From Poriferisphaera corsica (lineage in GTDB: Bacteria; Planctomycetota; Phycisphaerae; Phycisphaerales; Phycisphaeraceae): DNA of 64,000 bases. The notes under the pieces were generated by a model. It saw only the letters and a list, made by a program, of their open reading frames with translations, made no database searches and was not told where the DNA came from. Of this stretch, positions 45,749 to 54,748 are shown one piece after another. The stretch lies in NCBI RefSeq assembly GCF_007747445.1, contig NZ_CP036425.1, positions 1,782,175 to 1,846,174 on the forward strand. Reading direction: 5' to 3'. The position numbers and the translations under genes are program-made. The stretch's first letter is position 1. Each line of letters opens with the position of its first letter.

Positions 45749-47716
45749 ATGTCGCTCGATTCAACTATTCATGCTAAGGCAATTGAACTCATCAAGCTGA
45801 ATTACGAAATGACAAGTGCGGCAGGATCGGGTCATCCGACGAGCGGTGCAAGTTTGGGGCATTTGGTCACAGCGCTAATGTACGCGCATATGCGGTACGA
45901 GCCGAGCAATCCGAGTCATCCGGGGTCGGATCGATTGGTTTTGAGTGAAGGGCATGCTGTACCCATTGTATATGCGGCGTGTGCTGACAAGGGGGTGATG
46001 ATTGGAAAGGATAAAGAGAGTTGGCGGGCGATGACGCGGGCAGATGCATTGACGCTGCGTCAGTTGGATTCTGTCGTGGATGGGCATCCGAATCCTGTAG
46101 AAGGGTTCCCATTTTTTGACGCGGCAACCGGCTCTTTAGGGCAAGGGTTAAGTGTTGCTGCTGGGCTTGCGATTGCAGCTCGCGCGGATCAATTAGATAA
46201 GCGGATTTTTGTATTGATCGGTGACGGTGAATCACGTGAGGGACAGATTTGGGAGGCGGTTGATTTTTTAAAGGACCATGACCTGAAGGCAGTATGTCCG
46301 ATTTTCAATTGCAATGTATATGCACAGTCTGACAAGGTGAGTCCACAGCAGGGTTGGGAGACGACGGAGAAGAAACTAGCTGCGGTGGGTTATGAAGTTT
46401 TGGTGATTGATGGTCATGATCCGAAGCAGATTATGGATGCGCTGAATCGTCATGCTGAGGTACAAGCGAGTGGTGTTGGTGAGCCTGTGGCAATTGTCGC
46501 TAAGACAGTGAAAGGATGGGGAGCTGAATCGCAGCAAGGGAATGGTCATCATGGTTCTGCAGTGAAAGCTGGAGAAGCTCTTGAAGCGGTGCTAGCGGAA
46601 TATGATGAGAAGGGTAAAGCGTTGGGTGCGTACGCATTGGGTGGTTTACGCGTACCGGATATGTCGCCTCGGAAGAGTGTGAAACGTGAGACAGGTGATT
46701 CGGTCGGATTTGATAAAGCGCTTGAGCAGTTTGGGATGGGCGATGTGATTGAGAAGGGGCAGATCGCGACGCGGAAAGCGTACGGTGTGGCAGTCAAGGC
46801 GCTTGGGCATGTGAATACTGAAGTGTTCAGCTTGGATTGTGATGTTCAGGGCTCAACATTTGCGAGTATGTTTGCGAAAGATGAGTCAATCAATAGCCGC
46901 TTTGTTGAGTGCCGAATTGCAGAGCAGAATATGATGTCAGTTGCAGCGGGTTTGAGTGCAGGTGGTAAGATTCCATTTGCATCAACGTTCGCGAAGTTTG
47001 CTGCAAGGGGATATGACCAGATTGAGATGGCGGTGAATAGTGGTGCAAATCTGAAGGTTGTCGGATCACATGCGGGGATTACATTGGGAGCGGATGGCCC
47101 GAGCCAGATGGGGATGAGTGACGTGGGCTGGTTCCGAACATTTACGACGATGAAACGGCCTAATGGCGAGCCAGGTTTTTATGTGCTGACGCCGAGTGAT
47201 GGGTACCAATGCTATTCGCTAGTTAGAGAGATGGCGAAGTATGACGGGCCATGCTATTTACGGACGTTGCGTTCTGATACGGAATTTTTGTACAGTGATG
47301 ATGATGAATTCAAATTGGGTGGGCATGAAGTGCTGTGTAAAGGAAAAGATTTATTGATCTGTGCGAGTGGGCATATGGTGCATGTGGCAAGTGCGGCGTT
47401 GGAGCAGTTGTATGATGAGGGCGTTGATGTGACGCTGGTTGATATGTATTCATTGCCGTTTGATGGGGATGCGATTTTGGACTTGGCGAATGAGTGTGAA
47501 GGTCGAATTTTAACACTTGAAGATAATTATGGTGGCGGAATGGGGAGCGCGGTTGCCGACGTGATCGCGGCAGATGGCGGGGGTTTTGAAGTGAACCAGA
47601 TGTATGTGAAGAAGTGTCCGAAGAGTGCACTGAGCGGAGAAGAAACTTTACGTGCTTGTGGTTTAGGGATCGAGGATGTCGTGCGTGAAGCGAAGGAAAT
47701 GCTTGGAATTAGTTGA
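45749..47716 (+). CDS. tkt: Transketolase
   Basis: A 655-residue enzyme containing both the N-terminal thiamine diphosphate-binding half and the pyrimidine-binding half in one chain. Conserved parts are SAAGSGHPTSGASLG, LVLSEGHAVPIVYA, GSLGQGLSVAAGLAIA, the TPP motif GDGESREGQIWEA through NCN, RFVECRIAEQNMMSVAAGL and HAGITLGADGPSQMG. It moves two-carbon units between ketoses and aldoses in the pentose phosphate pathway, needing thiamine diphosphate and magnesium. The NCN in place of the common DxN is a minor variation. It is a stand-alone gene between two terminators. Confidence 0.95.
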   Translation: MSLDSTIHAKAIELIKLNYEMTSAAGSGHPTSGASLGHLVTALMYAHMRYEPSNPSHPGSDRLVLSEGHAVPIVYAACADKGVMIGKDKESWRAMTRADALTLRQLDSVVDGHPNPVEGFPFFDAATGSLGQGLSVAAGLAIAARADQLDKRIFVLIGDGESREGQIWEAVDFLKDHDLKAVCPIFNCNVYAQSDKVSPQQGWETTEKKLAAVGYEVLVIDGHDPKQIMDALNRHAEVQASGVGEPVAIVAKTVKGWGAESQQGNGHHGSAVKAGEALEAVLAEYDEKGKALGAYALGGLRVPDMSPRKSVKRETGDSVGFDKALEQFGMGDVIEKGQIATRKAYGVAVKALGHVNTEVFSLDCDVQGSTFASMFAKDESINSRFVECRIAEQNMMSVAAGLSAGGKIPFASTFAKFAARGYDQIEMAVNSGANLKVVGSHAGITLGADGPSQMGMSDVGWFRTFTTMKRPNGEPGFYVLTPSDGYQCYSLVREMAKYDGPCYLRTLRSDTEFLYSDDDEFKLGGHEVLCKGKDLLICASGHMVHVASAALEQLYDEGVDVTLVDMYSLPFDGDAILDLANECEGRILTLEDNYGGGMGSAVADVIAADGGGFEVNQMYVKKCPKSALSGEETLRACGLGIEDVVREAKEMLGIS

Positions 47717-47744
47717 GAATTTTAAATAGTACGAATAATATTTG

Positions 47745-47776
47745 AAGCGGCAATGTTGTGCATTGTCGCTTTTTTT
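47745..47776 (+). terminator. Transketolase terminator
   Basis: Stem AAGCGGCAATG / CATTGTCGCTT with one G-T pair and loop TTGTG, then seven T. Confidence 0.88.
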
Positions 47777-47801
47777 ATTTTTCGTTTTAAGGAGGTGAAT
47801 T

Positions 47802-48407
47802 ATGGTTGAATGGAAGCAGATGTGGGATGAGCGTTATTCTGAGAAAGAATATATATATGGGAGGGAGCCGAACGAATTTTTGGCAAGTGTGACAGATCGG
47901 TTACCTCAGGGTGGCCGTGCGCTGTGTTTGGCTGAAGGGGAAGGGCGTAATGCGGTGTGGCTGGCAAAACAGGGGTTTGATGTTGTGGCTGTTGATATGT
48001 CAGCGGTTGGTCTGGCGAAAGCGGAACAGTTAGCTGAAGATGAGGGTGTTTCGATCGAAACAGTCTGTACAGATCTTGAGAATTTCGAGATCGGTCATGA
48101 GCAATGGGATGTGATTGTAGTGATTTTTGTGCCGGTGCAGCCAGCACTGCGCAAGAAAATTTATCAATCAGTTAGGGATGGATTAAAAGCGGGAGGTAAG
48201 TTTGTGATTGAGATGTATACGCCGCGCCAACTAGAAAAAGGGACTGGCGGTGGATCGGATATCAATGTGATGGTCGATGAATCGATCATCCGTAAGGAAT
48301 TAGTTGGATTAGATTATGAGATTCTCGAAGAAATGGATCGTGAGATCATTGAGGGAAGCTATCACACAGGTGATAGTGCGGTCATCCAAGTGTTAGCAGT
48401 AAAATAG
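47802..48407 (+). CDS. SAM-dependent methyltransferase, TehB-like
   Basis: A 201-residue class I methyltransferase. It begins MWDERYSEKEYIYGREPNEF, as in TehB/thiopurine-type enzymes. The SAM-binding motif I is ALCLAEGEGRNAVWLA, followed by FDVVAVDMS, where Asp contacts the ribose. VIVVIFVPVQ is motif IV and LKAGGKFVIEMYTP motif VI. Relatives methylate small molecules such as tellurite, selenite or thiols; the substrate cannot be read from the sequence. AAGGAGGTGA in front of the ATG is a near-perfect ribosome-binding site. It is a single-gene unit between two terminators. Confidence 0.88.
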   Translation: MVEWKQMWDERYSEKEYIYGREPNEFLASVTDRLPQGGRALCLAEGEGRNAVWLAKQGFDVVAVDMSAVGLAKAEQLAEDEGVSIETVCTDLENFEIGHEQWDVIVVIFVPVQPALRKKIYQSVRDGLKAGGKFVIEMYTPRQLEKGTGGGSDINVMVDESIIRKELVGLDYEILEEMDREIIEGSYHTGDSAVIQVLAVK

Positions 48408-48433
48408 TTGATAGAAGTGAATTGTAGAATACT

Positions 48434-48467
48434 AAAAGGGCAGCGAATCATCGTTGCCCTTTTCTTT
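48434..48467. terminator. Bidirectional terminator
   Basis: Stem AAAAGGGCA-G-CG / CG-T-TGCCCTTTT followed by CTTTT. It lies between the convergent methyltransferase and sigma-factor genes. Confidence 0.85.
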
Positions 48468-48476
48468 TGATGTTGC

Positions 48477-49943
48477 TTAGGTGTAGGTCATTGCTTGCAA
48501 CTTTTGGTTGAGTCGAGGTTCAGCGAGGTAATTGAGCATGTTGAGGGTGAAGTCACCTTGCATGGATTTATGTGAGCCGATGCTGTCGAAGAAGAAAGAT
48601 GTATTGACGATGACGCGGCCGCTACCGATATTACCAACGACAAGGATTGGTTTACGTGTTGGTTTAGGGCATGCGATACGGTAATGGTGGCTTGTTGGTA
48701 GGACGGCTTGATCGTTTTGTAGGAGTATTGTGGTTTCGGGCTTTGGGATGAAGACCGGGCCGCAGCCGGGGATGCTGAGTGAGTCGCCGGGGGCGAGACC
48801 TTGGATGATGGGGTGACGTTTTAGGACGGTGCTTTTGAGGGGGATGTGGCAAATGTTGGGGTGGACGTGGTGGTAGCCGAGGTACGACTGGGCGAGCATA
48901 AGATTTTGTAAGCTGTGGTGATGGTGGCCAGGGATTGCGCCGCCACAATGCCCTTCGTTGAGCAGGCCAACACCTGATTCGACGGCTTCGGTGATGGCAC
49001 GGATGATGGTTGGGCTGATGGCGAAGTTGTAGCCAAGGGTGATAACATCGAGTGTCTTGAGTGCTTCGGCGTTAGTCGCGTCCATGTAACCTGCGTTGAA
49101 GGAGAATTCGCGGAGTGAGGCTTCAACGGGGCCGTAGTCGATGGACCCGGGTTCGATGAGGCCTACGATGTGGAGGTTGGGATGAGTGATGCGGCCCATA
49201 TTGATGAGTTGGAAGGCGAAGTGTAATCGTGTGCCATGCTTACTGCGGAGCATGTGTGATTGTTGAGAGATAAAGATACCGATGCGGATGGGTTTGAGCG
49301 TGCGGTCGCGTTTGTGAGGAGACATGGGGAGTAGGTGAGTGTTTGTTGGGGCAACGTGTTCGGGTGTGTAATTGAGGACAGCGGATACGAAGAGATGATC
49401 GTTGCACAAATCGTCATAAGTATCGAGCTGCATCTCTTTGAATGTTGAGCGCAAAGCGTATTGTGCATCTGCGAGTCGGCGTGATGCGGTAGATTTTGAG
49501 ATCTGTTTTTGTTCTGCAATTTGGTAGAGCGGTTTGTGTTGGATGTGGTGATGGATGATGTAGGACTGATATTCTTTGGAGATTTGGTTTAGTGCGTGGT
49601 CGAGTCTGTAATAGAGCGATTCCCAAGGAATGGTATGCTCGGGAAGGGTTGCTTTTGTTTCACGGCGGAGGCGTTGGGATTGCTGGTGTCGGTTGATGGA
49701 GATGGCGGTATTGCGAGCAGTGCGCGCGAGCCAAGCGAGGTGGTTGCTATGAATGTTTTGAAGATGGTTCGCGAATTTAATGAGTGTTTCTTGGATCGCA
49801 TCGTCGGTATCAGCAGAATCTTCGATGTATTTACGGCAGATGCTAGTGATGTATGGGGTGACTTCACTGACAAGGTCTGCAAAAGTATTTTCATCCAGCG
49901 TTTGGATGTAGCGGTTTACGAGTTCTTGAAGTCGTTCCTGCAT
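48477..49943 (-). CDS. Sigma-70 ECF-like factor fused to ThuA/GATase1-like domain (third of three)
   Basis: A 488-residue protein. The N-terminal MQERLQELVNRYIQTLDENT leads into sigma region 2 (~25-90: DTDDAIQETLIKFANHL, AWLARTARNTAISINRHQQ) and region 4 (~115-170: YQIAEQKQISKSTASRRLAD). After a conserved linker (DHLFVSAVLNYTP) a ~260-residue alpha/beta domain follows: IRIGIFISQQ, TLDVITLGYN, SGVGLLNEG, HPIIQGLAPGDSL and GSGRVIVNTS. This resembles the ThuA/GATase1-like fold. The ATG at 49943 lies two bases after the upstream stop; a longer frame from 50003 overlaps that gene and was rejected. Last gene of the triplet. The sensor role of the C-terminus is inference. Confidence 0.85.
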   Translation of the reverse strand: MQERLQELVNRYIQTLDENTFADLVSEVTPYITSICRKYIEDSADTDDAIQETLIKFANHLQNIHSNHLAWLARTARNTAISINRHQQSQRLRRETKATLPEHTIPWESLYYRLDHALNQISKEYQSYIIHHHIQHKPLYQIAEQKQISKSTASRRLADAQYALRSTFKEMQLDTYDDLCNDHLFVSAVLNYTPEHVAPTNTHLLPMSPHKRDRTLKPIRIGIFISQQSHMLRSKHGTRLHFAFQLINMGRITHPNLHIVGLIEPGSIDYGPVEASLREFSFNAGYMDATNAEALKTLDVITLGYNFAISPTIIRAITEAVESGVGLLNEGHCGGAIPGHHHHSLQNLMLAQSYLGYHHVHPNICHIPLKSTVLKRHPIIQGLAPGDSLSIPGCGPVFIPKPETTILLQNDQAVLPTSHHYRIACPKPTRKPILVVGNIGSGRVIVNTSFFFDSIGSHKSMQGDFTLNMLNYLAEPRLNQKLQAMTYT

Positions 49944-49945
49944 GG

Positions 49946-51421
49946 CTATTGGTGTGCTGTTAGTAATGATTGTTTTTGTTTGATGCGAGGTTCGGCGAGC
50001 CAATTAAGCATTTGGCGGATGAAGTTGTTGTTACCACCTCGAAATTTTGGATGTTCGCCGATGCTGTGAAAATAGAATGACGTATTAATAATGATTCTAC
50101 CAGACCCCAGATGGCCTGTAAGAAGTACGGGTTTTTTGATTGGAGTTGGGTGCTCTACATATTGTGAAGCAGGTGAAGGTCGTACGGGTTGTATGTCTTC
50201 GATGAGAATTTTGGCATTCGCTTTTGGGATAAACACTGGTCCACATCCAGGTATAGGTAATTCGGTGCCTTTTGATAAGCCCGGGATGATTTTATGTGAA
50301 TGCTTGACGCAGCTTTGGGTTGGTATATGACATCGGTAAGGGTGTGTGTGGTGGTATCCCAAGTATGTGTCAGAGAGTAGGAGTTGCTGGATTTTAGGAT
50401 GATGTAATCCTGGGAAAATAACACCTGCGTGGCCCTCATTGAGAAGTCCGACTCCGGATTTGACGGCTTCATGTATAGCATCGATCACGGATGTAGCTAA
50501 CACACTGTTGTAGCCGAGTGTAATCACGTCGAGTGTTTTCAATGCTTCGGTATCAGTTGCATCCATATATCCGGCATTGAAAGCGTACTCGCGGAGCGTA
50601 GATTCGATCGGACCATATTCGATTGTTCTGGGTTCAATCAGCCCAACGATCCGGACGTTTGGATGCTCGAAACTACGTAGATTTACGATCTGAAAACGCA
50701 TGAGTGAATGATTACCGTTGCGATTCTTTTTAAAAAAAGATTGATGTGAAATAAAAACACCAATACGAAGTGGTGTTGATTGATTGTTGTGTGCGGTAAG
50801 TGATTCAATTTCAAAAGAATTGGGTACGGGCGTGTGTTGAGGTGTGTAATTGGCTATCGCTGTAACGAACAAATGATCATTGCATAAGTCTTCGAATGTA
50901 TCGAGTCCGAGATCTATGAAGGTGGTGCGGAGTTGATGTTGAGCTGCTGCCAATCTACGTGAAGCTGTTGCACGTGAGATGTGCATTGTGTTGGCAATTT
51001 CATAGAGAGGAGTGTGTTGGAAGTGGTGTTGAATGATATAGAATTGGTGTTCTTGTGTAAGGTTATTAAGGGCTTGATCGAGTCGATAGTAGAGTGATTC
51101 CCAGGGGATGGTATATTCGGGGAGTGTGGCTCTCGCTTCACGGCGAAGGCGTTGAGATTGCTGATGACGGTTGATTGAGATGGTGGTATTTCGCGCGGTA
51201 CGAGCGAGCCAAGCGAGATGGTTATTGTTGATGTTGAGGATATTGTTAGCGAACTTAATTAGTACTTCCTGAACGGCATCGTCGGTGTCGGAATTATCTT
51301 GGGCATACTTTCGGCAGACACTATAGATGAAGGGTGTTACTTCATTAACAAGCTCCGCAAAGGTGTTCTCGTCCATTGCGTGGATGTAGCGATTAATGAG
51401 TTCTTGAAGACGTTCCTGCAT
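49946..51421 (-). CDS. Sigma-70 ECF-like factor fused to ThuA/GATase1-like domain (second of three)
   Basis: A 491-residue protein. Region 2 is at ~22-91 (DTDDAVQEVLIKFANN, AWLARTARNTTISINRHQQ), with region 4 at ~115-167 (IANTMHISRATASRRLAAAQ). The linker DHLFVTAIANYTP is shared with both neighbours. The C-terminal domain (~218-480) has LRIGVFISHQ, NVRIVGLIEP, FNAGYMDATDTEALKTLDVI, GVGLLNEGHAG, IPGCGPVFIPK, GSGRIIINTSFYF and MLNWLAEPRIKQKQ. It is the closest relative of the third gene: the first ten residues are nearly identical. It starts two bases after the stop of the first gene (TAA TT ATG), so translation is coupled. A typical ECF factor has under 200 residues, so the extension more than doubles the length. 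Confidence 0.85.
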   Translation of the reverse strand: MQERLQELINRYIHAMDENTFAELVNEVTPFIYSVCRKYAQDNSDTDDAVQEVLIKFANNILNINNNHLAWLARTARNTTISINRHQQSQRLRREARATLPEYTIPWESLYYRLDQALNNLTQEHQFYIIQHHFQHTPLYEIANTMHISRATASRRLAAAQHQLRTTFIDLGLDTFEDLCNDHLFVTAIANYTPQHTPVPNSFEIESLTAHNNQSTPLRIGVFISHQSFFKKNRNGNHSLMRFQIVNLRSFEHPNVRIVGLIEPRTIEYGPIESTLREYAFNAGYMDATDTEALKTLDVITLGYNSVLATSVIDAIHEAVKSGVGLLNEGHAGVIFPGLHHPKIQQLLLSDTYLGYHHTHPYRCHIPTQSCVKHSHKIIPGLSKGTELPIPGCGPVFIPKANAKILIEDIQPVRPSPASQYVEHPTPIKKPVLLTGHLGSGRIIINTSFYFHSIGEHPKFRGGNNNFIRQMLNWLAEPRIKQKQSLLTAHQ

Positions 51422-51423
51422 AA

Positions 51424-52875
51424 TTATTGGTGGACTGTCAGTGATGATTGTTTTTGTTTAAGGCGAGGCTCAGCGAGCCAATTAATACAATTGGCAAGGA
51501 AGTTGCCTTGTATTTTTGGATGATTGTTCATGTGACTGATGTTGGTCATGTTGCAGATGACGGTTCGGCCTTTACCGATGTGACCAGAGACGATCGCGGG
51601 GCAACGTATTGGGCGATCGATGGGAAATTTGTTGTTGTAAGATGAAGCTAATAGATTTTTTTCGACAATCAATTGTGCATCGGGTTTGGGAATGAAGATC
51701 GTACCGCATCCAATAGCTGTGATTGAATCTCCAGGCTGAAGGCCTTTTAGGATAGGGTGTTTCTTACGAACTGTTGCAGGACATGGCTGGCAGCACTGAA
51801 TGCCAGCTCCTGGGACATGATGAAAACCGAAACATTTTTGTGCAAGCATCAAGCGGTGTAAGCGGGGTGAATGGTAACCGGGTATACGACTACCGATGCG
51901 GGATTCACTGAAGAAACCGACCCCTGAATGGACTGCGTCATAGATGGAGTCAAGCACTGCATTTGGGGTGGCGTAATTCGTGCTAACGAAAATGACATCA
52001 AGTGTTTTTAGATTTTCCGTGTTGGTAATGTCCATGTAGCCACCAGTAAATTCACGCTCACGAAGCGTTGCTTCAATTTGAGGGCATTTAATAGAGCCGG
52101 GCTCGATGAGGCCGATTATACGGACGTTGGAGCAATTTTTGAGGAATGTGGTATTGTAAAGTTGAAACCATGTGCTGAGGTAGATCTGTTTAAAGTGGTA
52201 GTTTTCGGGGGTTTCTAAGGAAAATTGTGAGATGTATACGCCAACGTTAATCGTAGGGGTATTAGGATCGTAATCAGTTGTTCTGTAAGTTGGGGCAGGG
52301 GTATAGTTGAGTATGGCGTGGGTGAAGAGGGCGTCAGTACAAATTTCATCAAGTGTATTGAGATTAAGACCACGGAACACATTACGGAGTTTTTTGCTGG
52401 CGGCGGCGAGCCTACGTGAGATGGTGGCTACTGAGCATGATCGCTGACTGGCAATAGCCGAAAGAGTTTGGTGTTGAAGAAAATGCGAGAGGATGAGTGT
52501 GCGTTCTTCGTCTGTAAGCTGTTCTAGAGCAATATCGAGTCGTGTATAGATAGCATCCCAAGCGATAGACTCTTCGGGCATGGTTGCGAGATGCTGGATA
52601 CGTTGGCGTTGTGATTGAGCTTTACGGTTGTAGCTAATGGCGATGTTGCGCGCGGTGACAGCGATCCAAGCTTTGAGATTGGTGTTGATGTTTTGTGCAT
52701 GTTGGGCGAGTTTGATGAAGGCGTCTTGGATGACATCTTCGTGATTGGCCTTGTCGACGAGATATTTATTGGTGACGCTTGAGACGAGGGGATATAGCTG
52801 GTCGACAAGCTCCGCAAAGCACTGCTCGTCGCAAGTCACCTGATAATGGCATAATGTCTTATTGATGTCTGCCAA
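51424..52875 (-). CDS. Sigma-70 ECF-like factor fused to ThuA/GATase1-like domain (first of three)
   Basis: A 483-residue protein, first in the operon. Region 2 (~18-88) reads NHEDVIQDAFIKLAQHAQNI and AWIAVTARNIAISYNRKAQ; region 4 (~112-168) has AIASQRSCSVATISRRLAAA. The C-terminal domain has INVGVYISQF, NVRIIGLIEPGSI, GGYMDITNTENLKTLDVIFV, GVGFFSESRIG, HPILKGLQPGDSI, IGCGTIFIPK and GKGRTVICNM. It is the most divergent of the three and contains extra cysteines (GIQCCQPCPATV, IGCGTIF). The HPIxxGL and GxGR patterns are those of ThuA-like proteins. Promoter and pyrR start lie in the divergent 222-base gap. No anti-sigma factor gene is adjacent, so the C-terminus may regulate the sigma part directly. 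Confidence 0.85.
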   Translation of the reverse strand: MADINKTLCHYQVTCDEQCFAELVDQLYPLVSSVTNKYLVDKANHEDVIQDAFIKLAQHAQNINTNLKAWIAVTARNIAISYNRKAQSQRQRIQHLATMPEESIAWDAIYTRLDIALEQLTDEERTLILSHFLQHQTLSAIASQRSCSVATISRRLAAASKKLRNVFRGLNLNTLDEICTDALFTHAILNYTPAPTYRTTDYDPNTPTINVGVYISQFSLETPENYHFKQIYLSTWFQLYNTTFLKNCSNVRIIGLIEPGSIKCPQIEATLREREFTGGYMDITNTENLKTLDVIFVSTNYATPNAVLDSIYDAVHSGVGFFSESRIGSRIPGYHSPRLHRLMLAQKCFGFHHVPGAGIQCCQPCPATVRKKHPILKGLQPGDSITAIGCGTIFIPKPDAQLIVEKNLLASSYNNKFPIDRPIRCPAIVSGHIGKGRTVICNMTNISHMNNHPKIQGNFLANCINWLAEPRLKQKQSSLTVHQ

Positions 52876-53064
52876 ATTTGCCCCGAGAAAATGGAATTGC
52901 GCTTACGGAAAGCGGGATGCACCGCATTGGATTAAATCATGGGATAAAGCAGGTAGATCGTCAAGCATGGTGGGAAATCAATATATCAAGGGTGATTGAT
53001 TGTGAGAATGGGTAAAAAATGGCAATAAAGCATGTTTGAGCTTGGGGATATAGTTGGGGCGCTT

Positions 53065-53076
53065 TATAGAGAGGGC
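53065..53076 (+). promoter_or_regulatory. Possible PyrR-binding RNA motif in the pyrR leader
   Basis: TATAGAGAGGGC resembles the core AGAGAGG of the Bacillus PyrR-binding loop (UCCAGAGAGGCU). It lies 21 bases before the pyrR start, where binding could block translation. No full antiterminator/terminator pair was seen, so this is tentative. Confidence 0.35.
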
Positions 53077-53097
53077 GGTGTTGAGTAAGATTGCAGT

Positions 53098-53652
53098 ATG
53101 AAGAAGCTAGCAGATGCACAAGAGGTCGGAAAACTTGTTAGTGAGCTTGCTGGAAAAGTGAGTGGGCGGTTATTGGGTAATGGAGGCAAAGCATCTGATT
53201 GGGCATTGGTGGGGATCAGGAATCGCGGAGATAAGCTAGCTGAGCGGTTGGCAAAGGCGATTGGAGAAGAAAAATTTGCAGATCGTGTTGGCGTGCTGGA
53301 TATCACGTTGTACCGAGACGATTTGTCGGAAGTGGCGGCTCAGCCGATCGTACAGACGACAGAAATCCCGTTTAGTGTGGATGGAAAAGATGTGGTTTTG
53401 GTGGATGACGTACTGATGACGGGGCGGTCAGTGCGGGCAGCGTTGGCATCATTGATGGATTTTGGGCGGCCTAAGCGGGTGTGGTTAGCGGTTTTGGTAG
53501 ACCGAGGTGGCAGAGAATTGCCGATTCGTGCGGATTTTGTTGGTTTAGATCTATCCAAGGGAGCTGTTGGGTTGGAAGATGGGGATCATGTGCAGGTATT
53601 ATTAGATGAGGTGGATGAAGTGGATGCGATTGAGGTGCGTGAAGCAAATTAA
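53098..53652 (+). CDS. pyrR: Bifunctional pyr operon regulator / uracil phosphoribosyltransferase PyrR
   Basis: A 184-residue type I phosphoribosyltransferase. The PRPP-binding motif VVLVDDVLMTGRSVRAAL (~99-116) is characteristic of PyrR. WALVGIRNRGDKLAERLA, VGVLDITLYRDDLSE and LVDRGGRELPIRADFVG complete the family pattern. It binds pyr mRNA when UMP is plentiful and can also make UMP from uracil. It is directly followed by pyrB, the usual arrangement. A motif like the PyrR target lies just upstream. The ribosome-binding site is weak (GAGTAAGA). Confidence 0.93.
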   Translation: MKKLADAQEVGKLVSELAGKVSGRLLGNGGKASDWALVGIRNRGDKLAERLAKAIGEEKFADRVGVLDITLYRDDLSEVAAQPIVQTTEIPFSVDGKDVVLVDDVLMTGRSVRAALASLMDFGRPKRVWLAVLVDRGGRELPIRADFVGLDLSKGAVGLEDGDHVQVLLDEVDEVDAIEVREAN

Positions 53653-53714
53653 GTGTAAATCCGTCAGAACGGAAGCAAAACAGAAATAATGGAGGGGCGG
53701 GATTGGGTTGAGAC

Positions 53715-54716
53715 ATGAATCCCGATTTGAAGGGTAATGCGATCGTGAATAGCGAGCTGAATGTAAAGAGCGAATATCAATGGCAGCATAAGCATCTGCT
53801 GGGTATTGAGGGGCTGGATGCGGAGGATGTTCGTTTTCTTTTGAAGACGGCTTTGAGCTTCGAGAGTGTATCGACACGGAGTGTGAAGAAGGTCCCAGCT
53901 CTGCGAGGCAGGGTTGTGGTGAATCTGTTTTTTGAAGATTCGACACGCACACGCGCAAGTTTTAATCTCGCGGCCAGCCGATTGAGCGCCGATGTACTGG
54001 ATTTTTCAGCAAAAGCATCCAGCGCATCCAAAGGGGAAACGTTGAGTGATACCGTAAGAACAATTGAGGCGATGGGGATTGATGCGATTGTTTGTCGTCA
54101 TAGCTTAAGCGGGGCGGCAGTACAGATTGCAAAATCCGTCAAATGCTCTGTCGTGAATGCTGGGGATGGGCAACATGCTCACCCGACGCAGGCATTACTG
54201 GATGCATACACGATTGCAAAACGTAAGGGATTAACCGATACCTTTGATTTCACGGGATTGAAGGTGGCGATTGTGGGCGACATTGCTCACAGCCGAGTGG
54301 CGAGATCAAATATTAAGTGTTTGCAGAAATTGGGGGCAGAAGTGATTCTGGTTGGACCACCAATGCTGGTGCCGAGCACTTTTGAAGCTCTGGGTTGCCG
54401 TATTTCTCACCGATTAGATGAAGTACTACCGGAGGTTGATGTCGTGAATATGCTTCGCGTGCAGTTTGAACGGTTGGAAAGTCAAGCGTTTGCGAGCAAG
54501 CGTGAGTATGCTGCATTTTATGGGCTAACGGAGGAAAAAATGAAACTGGCGAAGAATGATTTGCTGGTGATGCACCCGGGCCCAATGAACCGTGGATTGG
54601 AGATTGAGTCTCCGGTAGCAGATGGACCGAACTCGGCAGTACTCGAGCAGGTCGCAAATGGATTAGCAGTCAGGATGGCAACGCTATTCTTGGTGACTGG
54701 GGTGAATGACGCCTGA
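53715..54716 (+). CDS. pyrB: Aspartate carbamoyltransferase catalytic subunit
   Basis: A 333-residue enzyme of ~310 expected plus a short N-terminal extension. The carbamoyl-phosphate motif FFEDSTRTRASF has STRTR at 76-80. SASKGETLSDTVRTIEAMG, HPTQALLDAYTI, VAIVGDIAHSRVARSN, the aspartate-binding VVNMLRVQFER, and VMHPGPMNRGLEI are all present. It joins carbamoyl phosphate and aspartate, the first committed step of pyrimidine synthesis. No pyrI (regulatory subunit) or pyrC is adjacent. It lies 62 bases after pyrR and 32 before gmk, in a nucleotide-synthesis operon. Confidence 0.96.
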   Translation: MNPDLKGNAIVNSELNVKSEYQWQHKHLLGIEGLDAEDVRFLLKTALSFESVSTRSVKKVPALRGRVVVNLFFEDSTRTRASFNLAASRLSADVLDFSAKASSASKGETLSDTVRTIEAMGIDAIVCRHSLSGAAVQIAKSVKCSVVNAGDGQHAHPTQALLDAYTIAKRKGLTDTFDFTGLKVAIVGDIAHSRVARSNIKCLQKLGAEVILVGPPMLVPSTFEALGCRISHRLDEVLPEVDVVNMLRVQFERLESQAFASKREYAAFYGLTEEKMKLAKNDLLVMHPGPMNRGLEIESPVADGPNSAVLEQVANGLAVRMATLFLVTGVNDA

Positions 54717-54748
54717 TTTGTTGATACTAATACTGGAACCGAAAAGAG

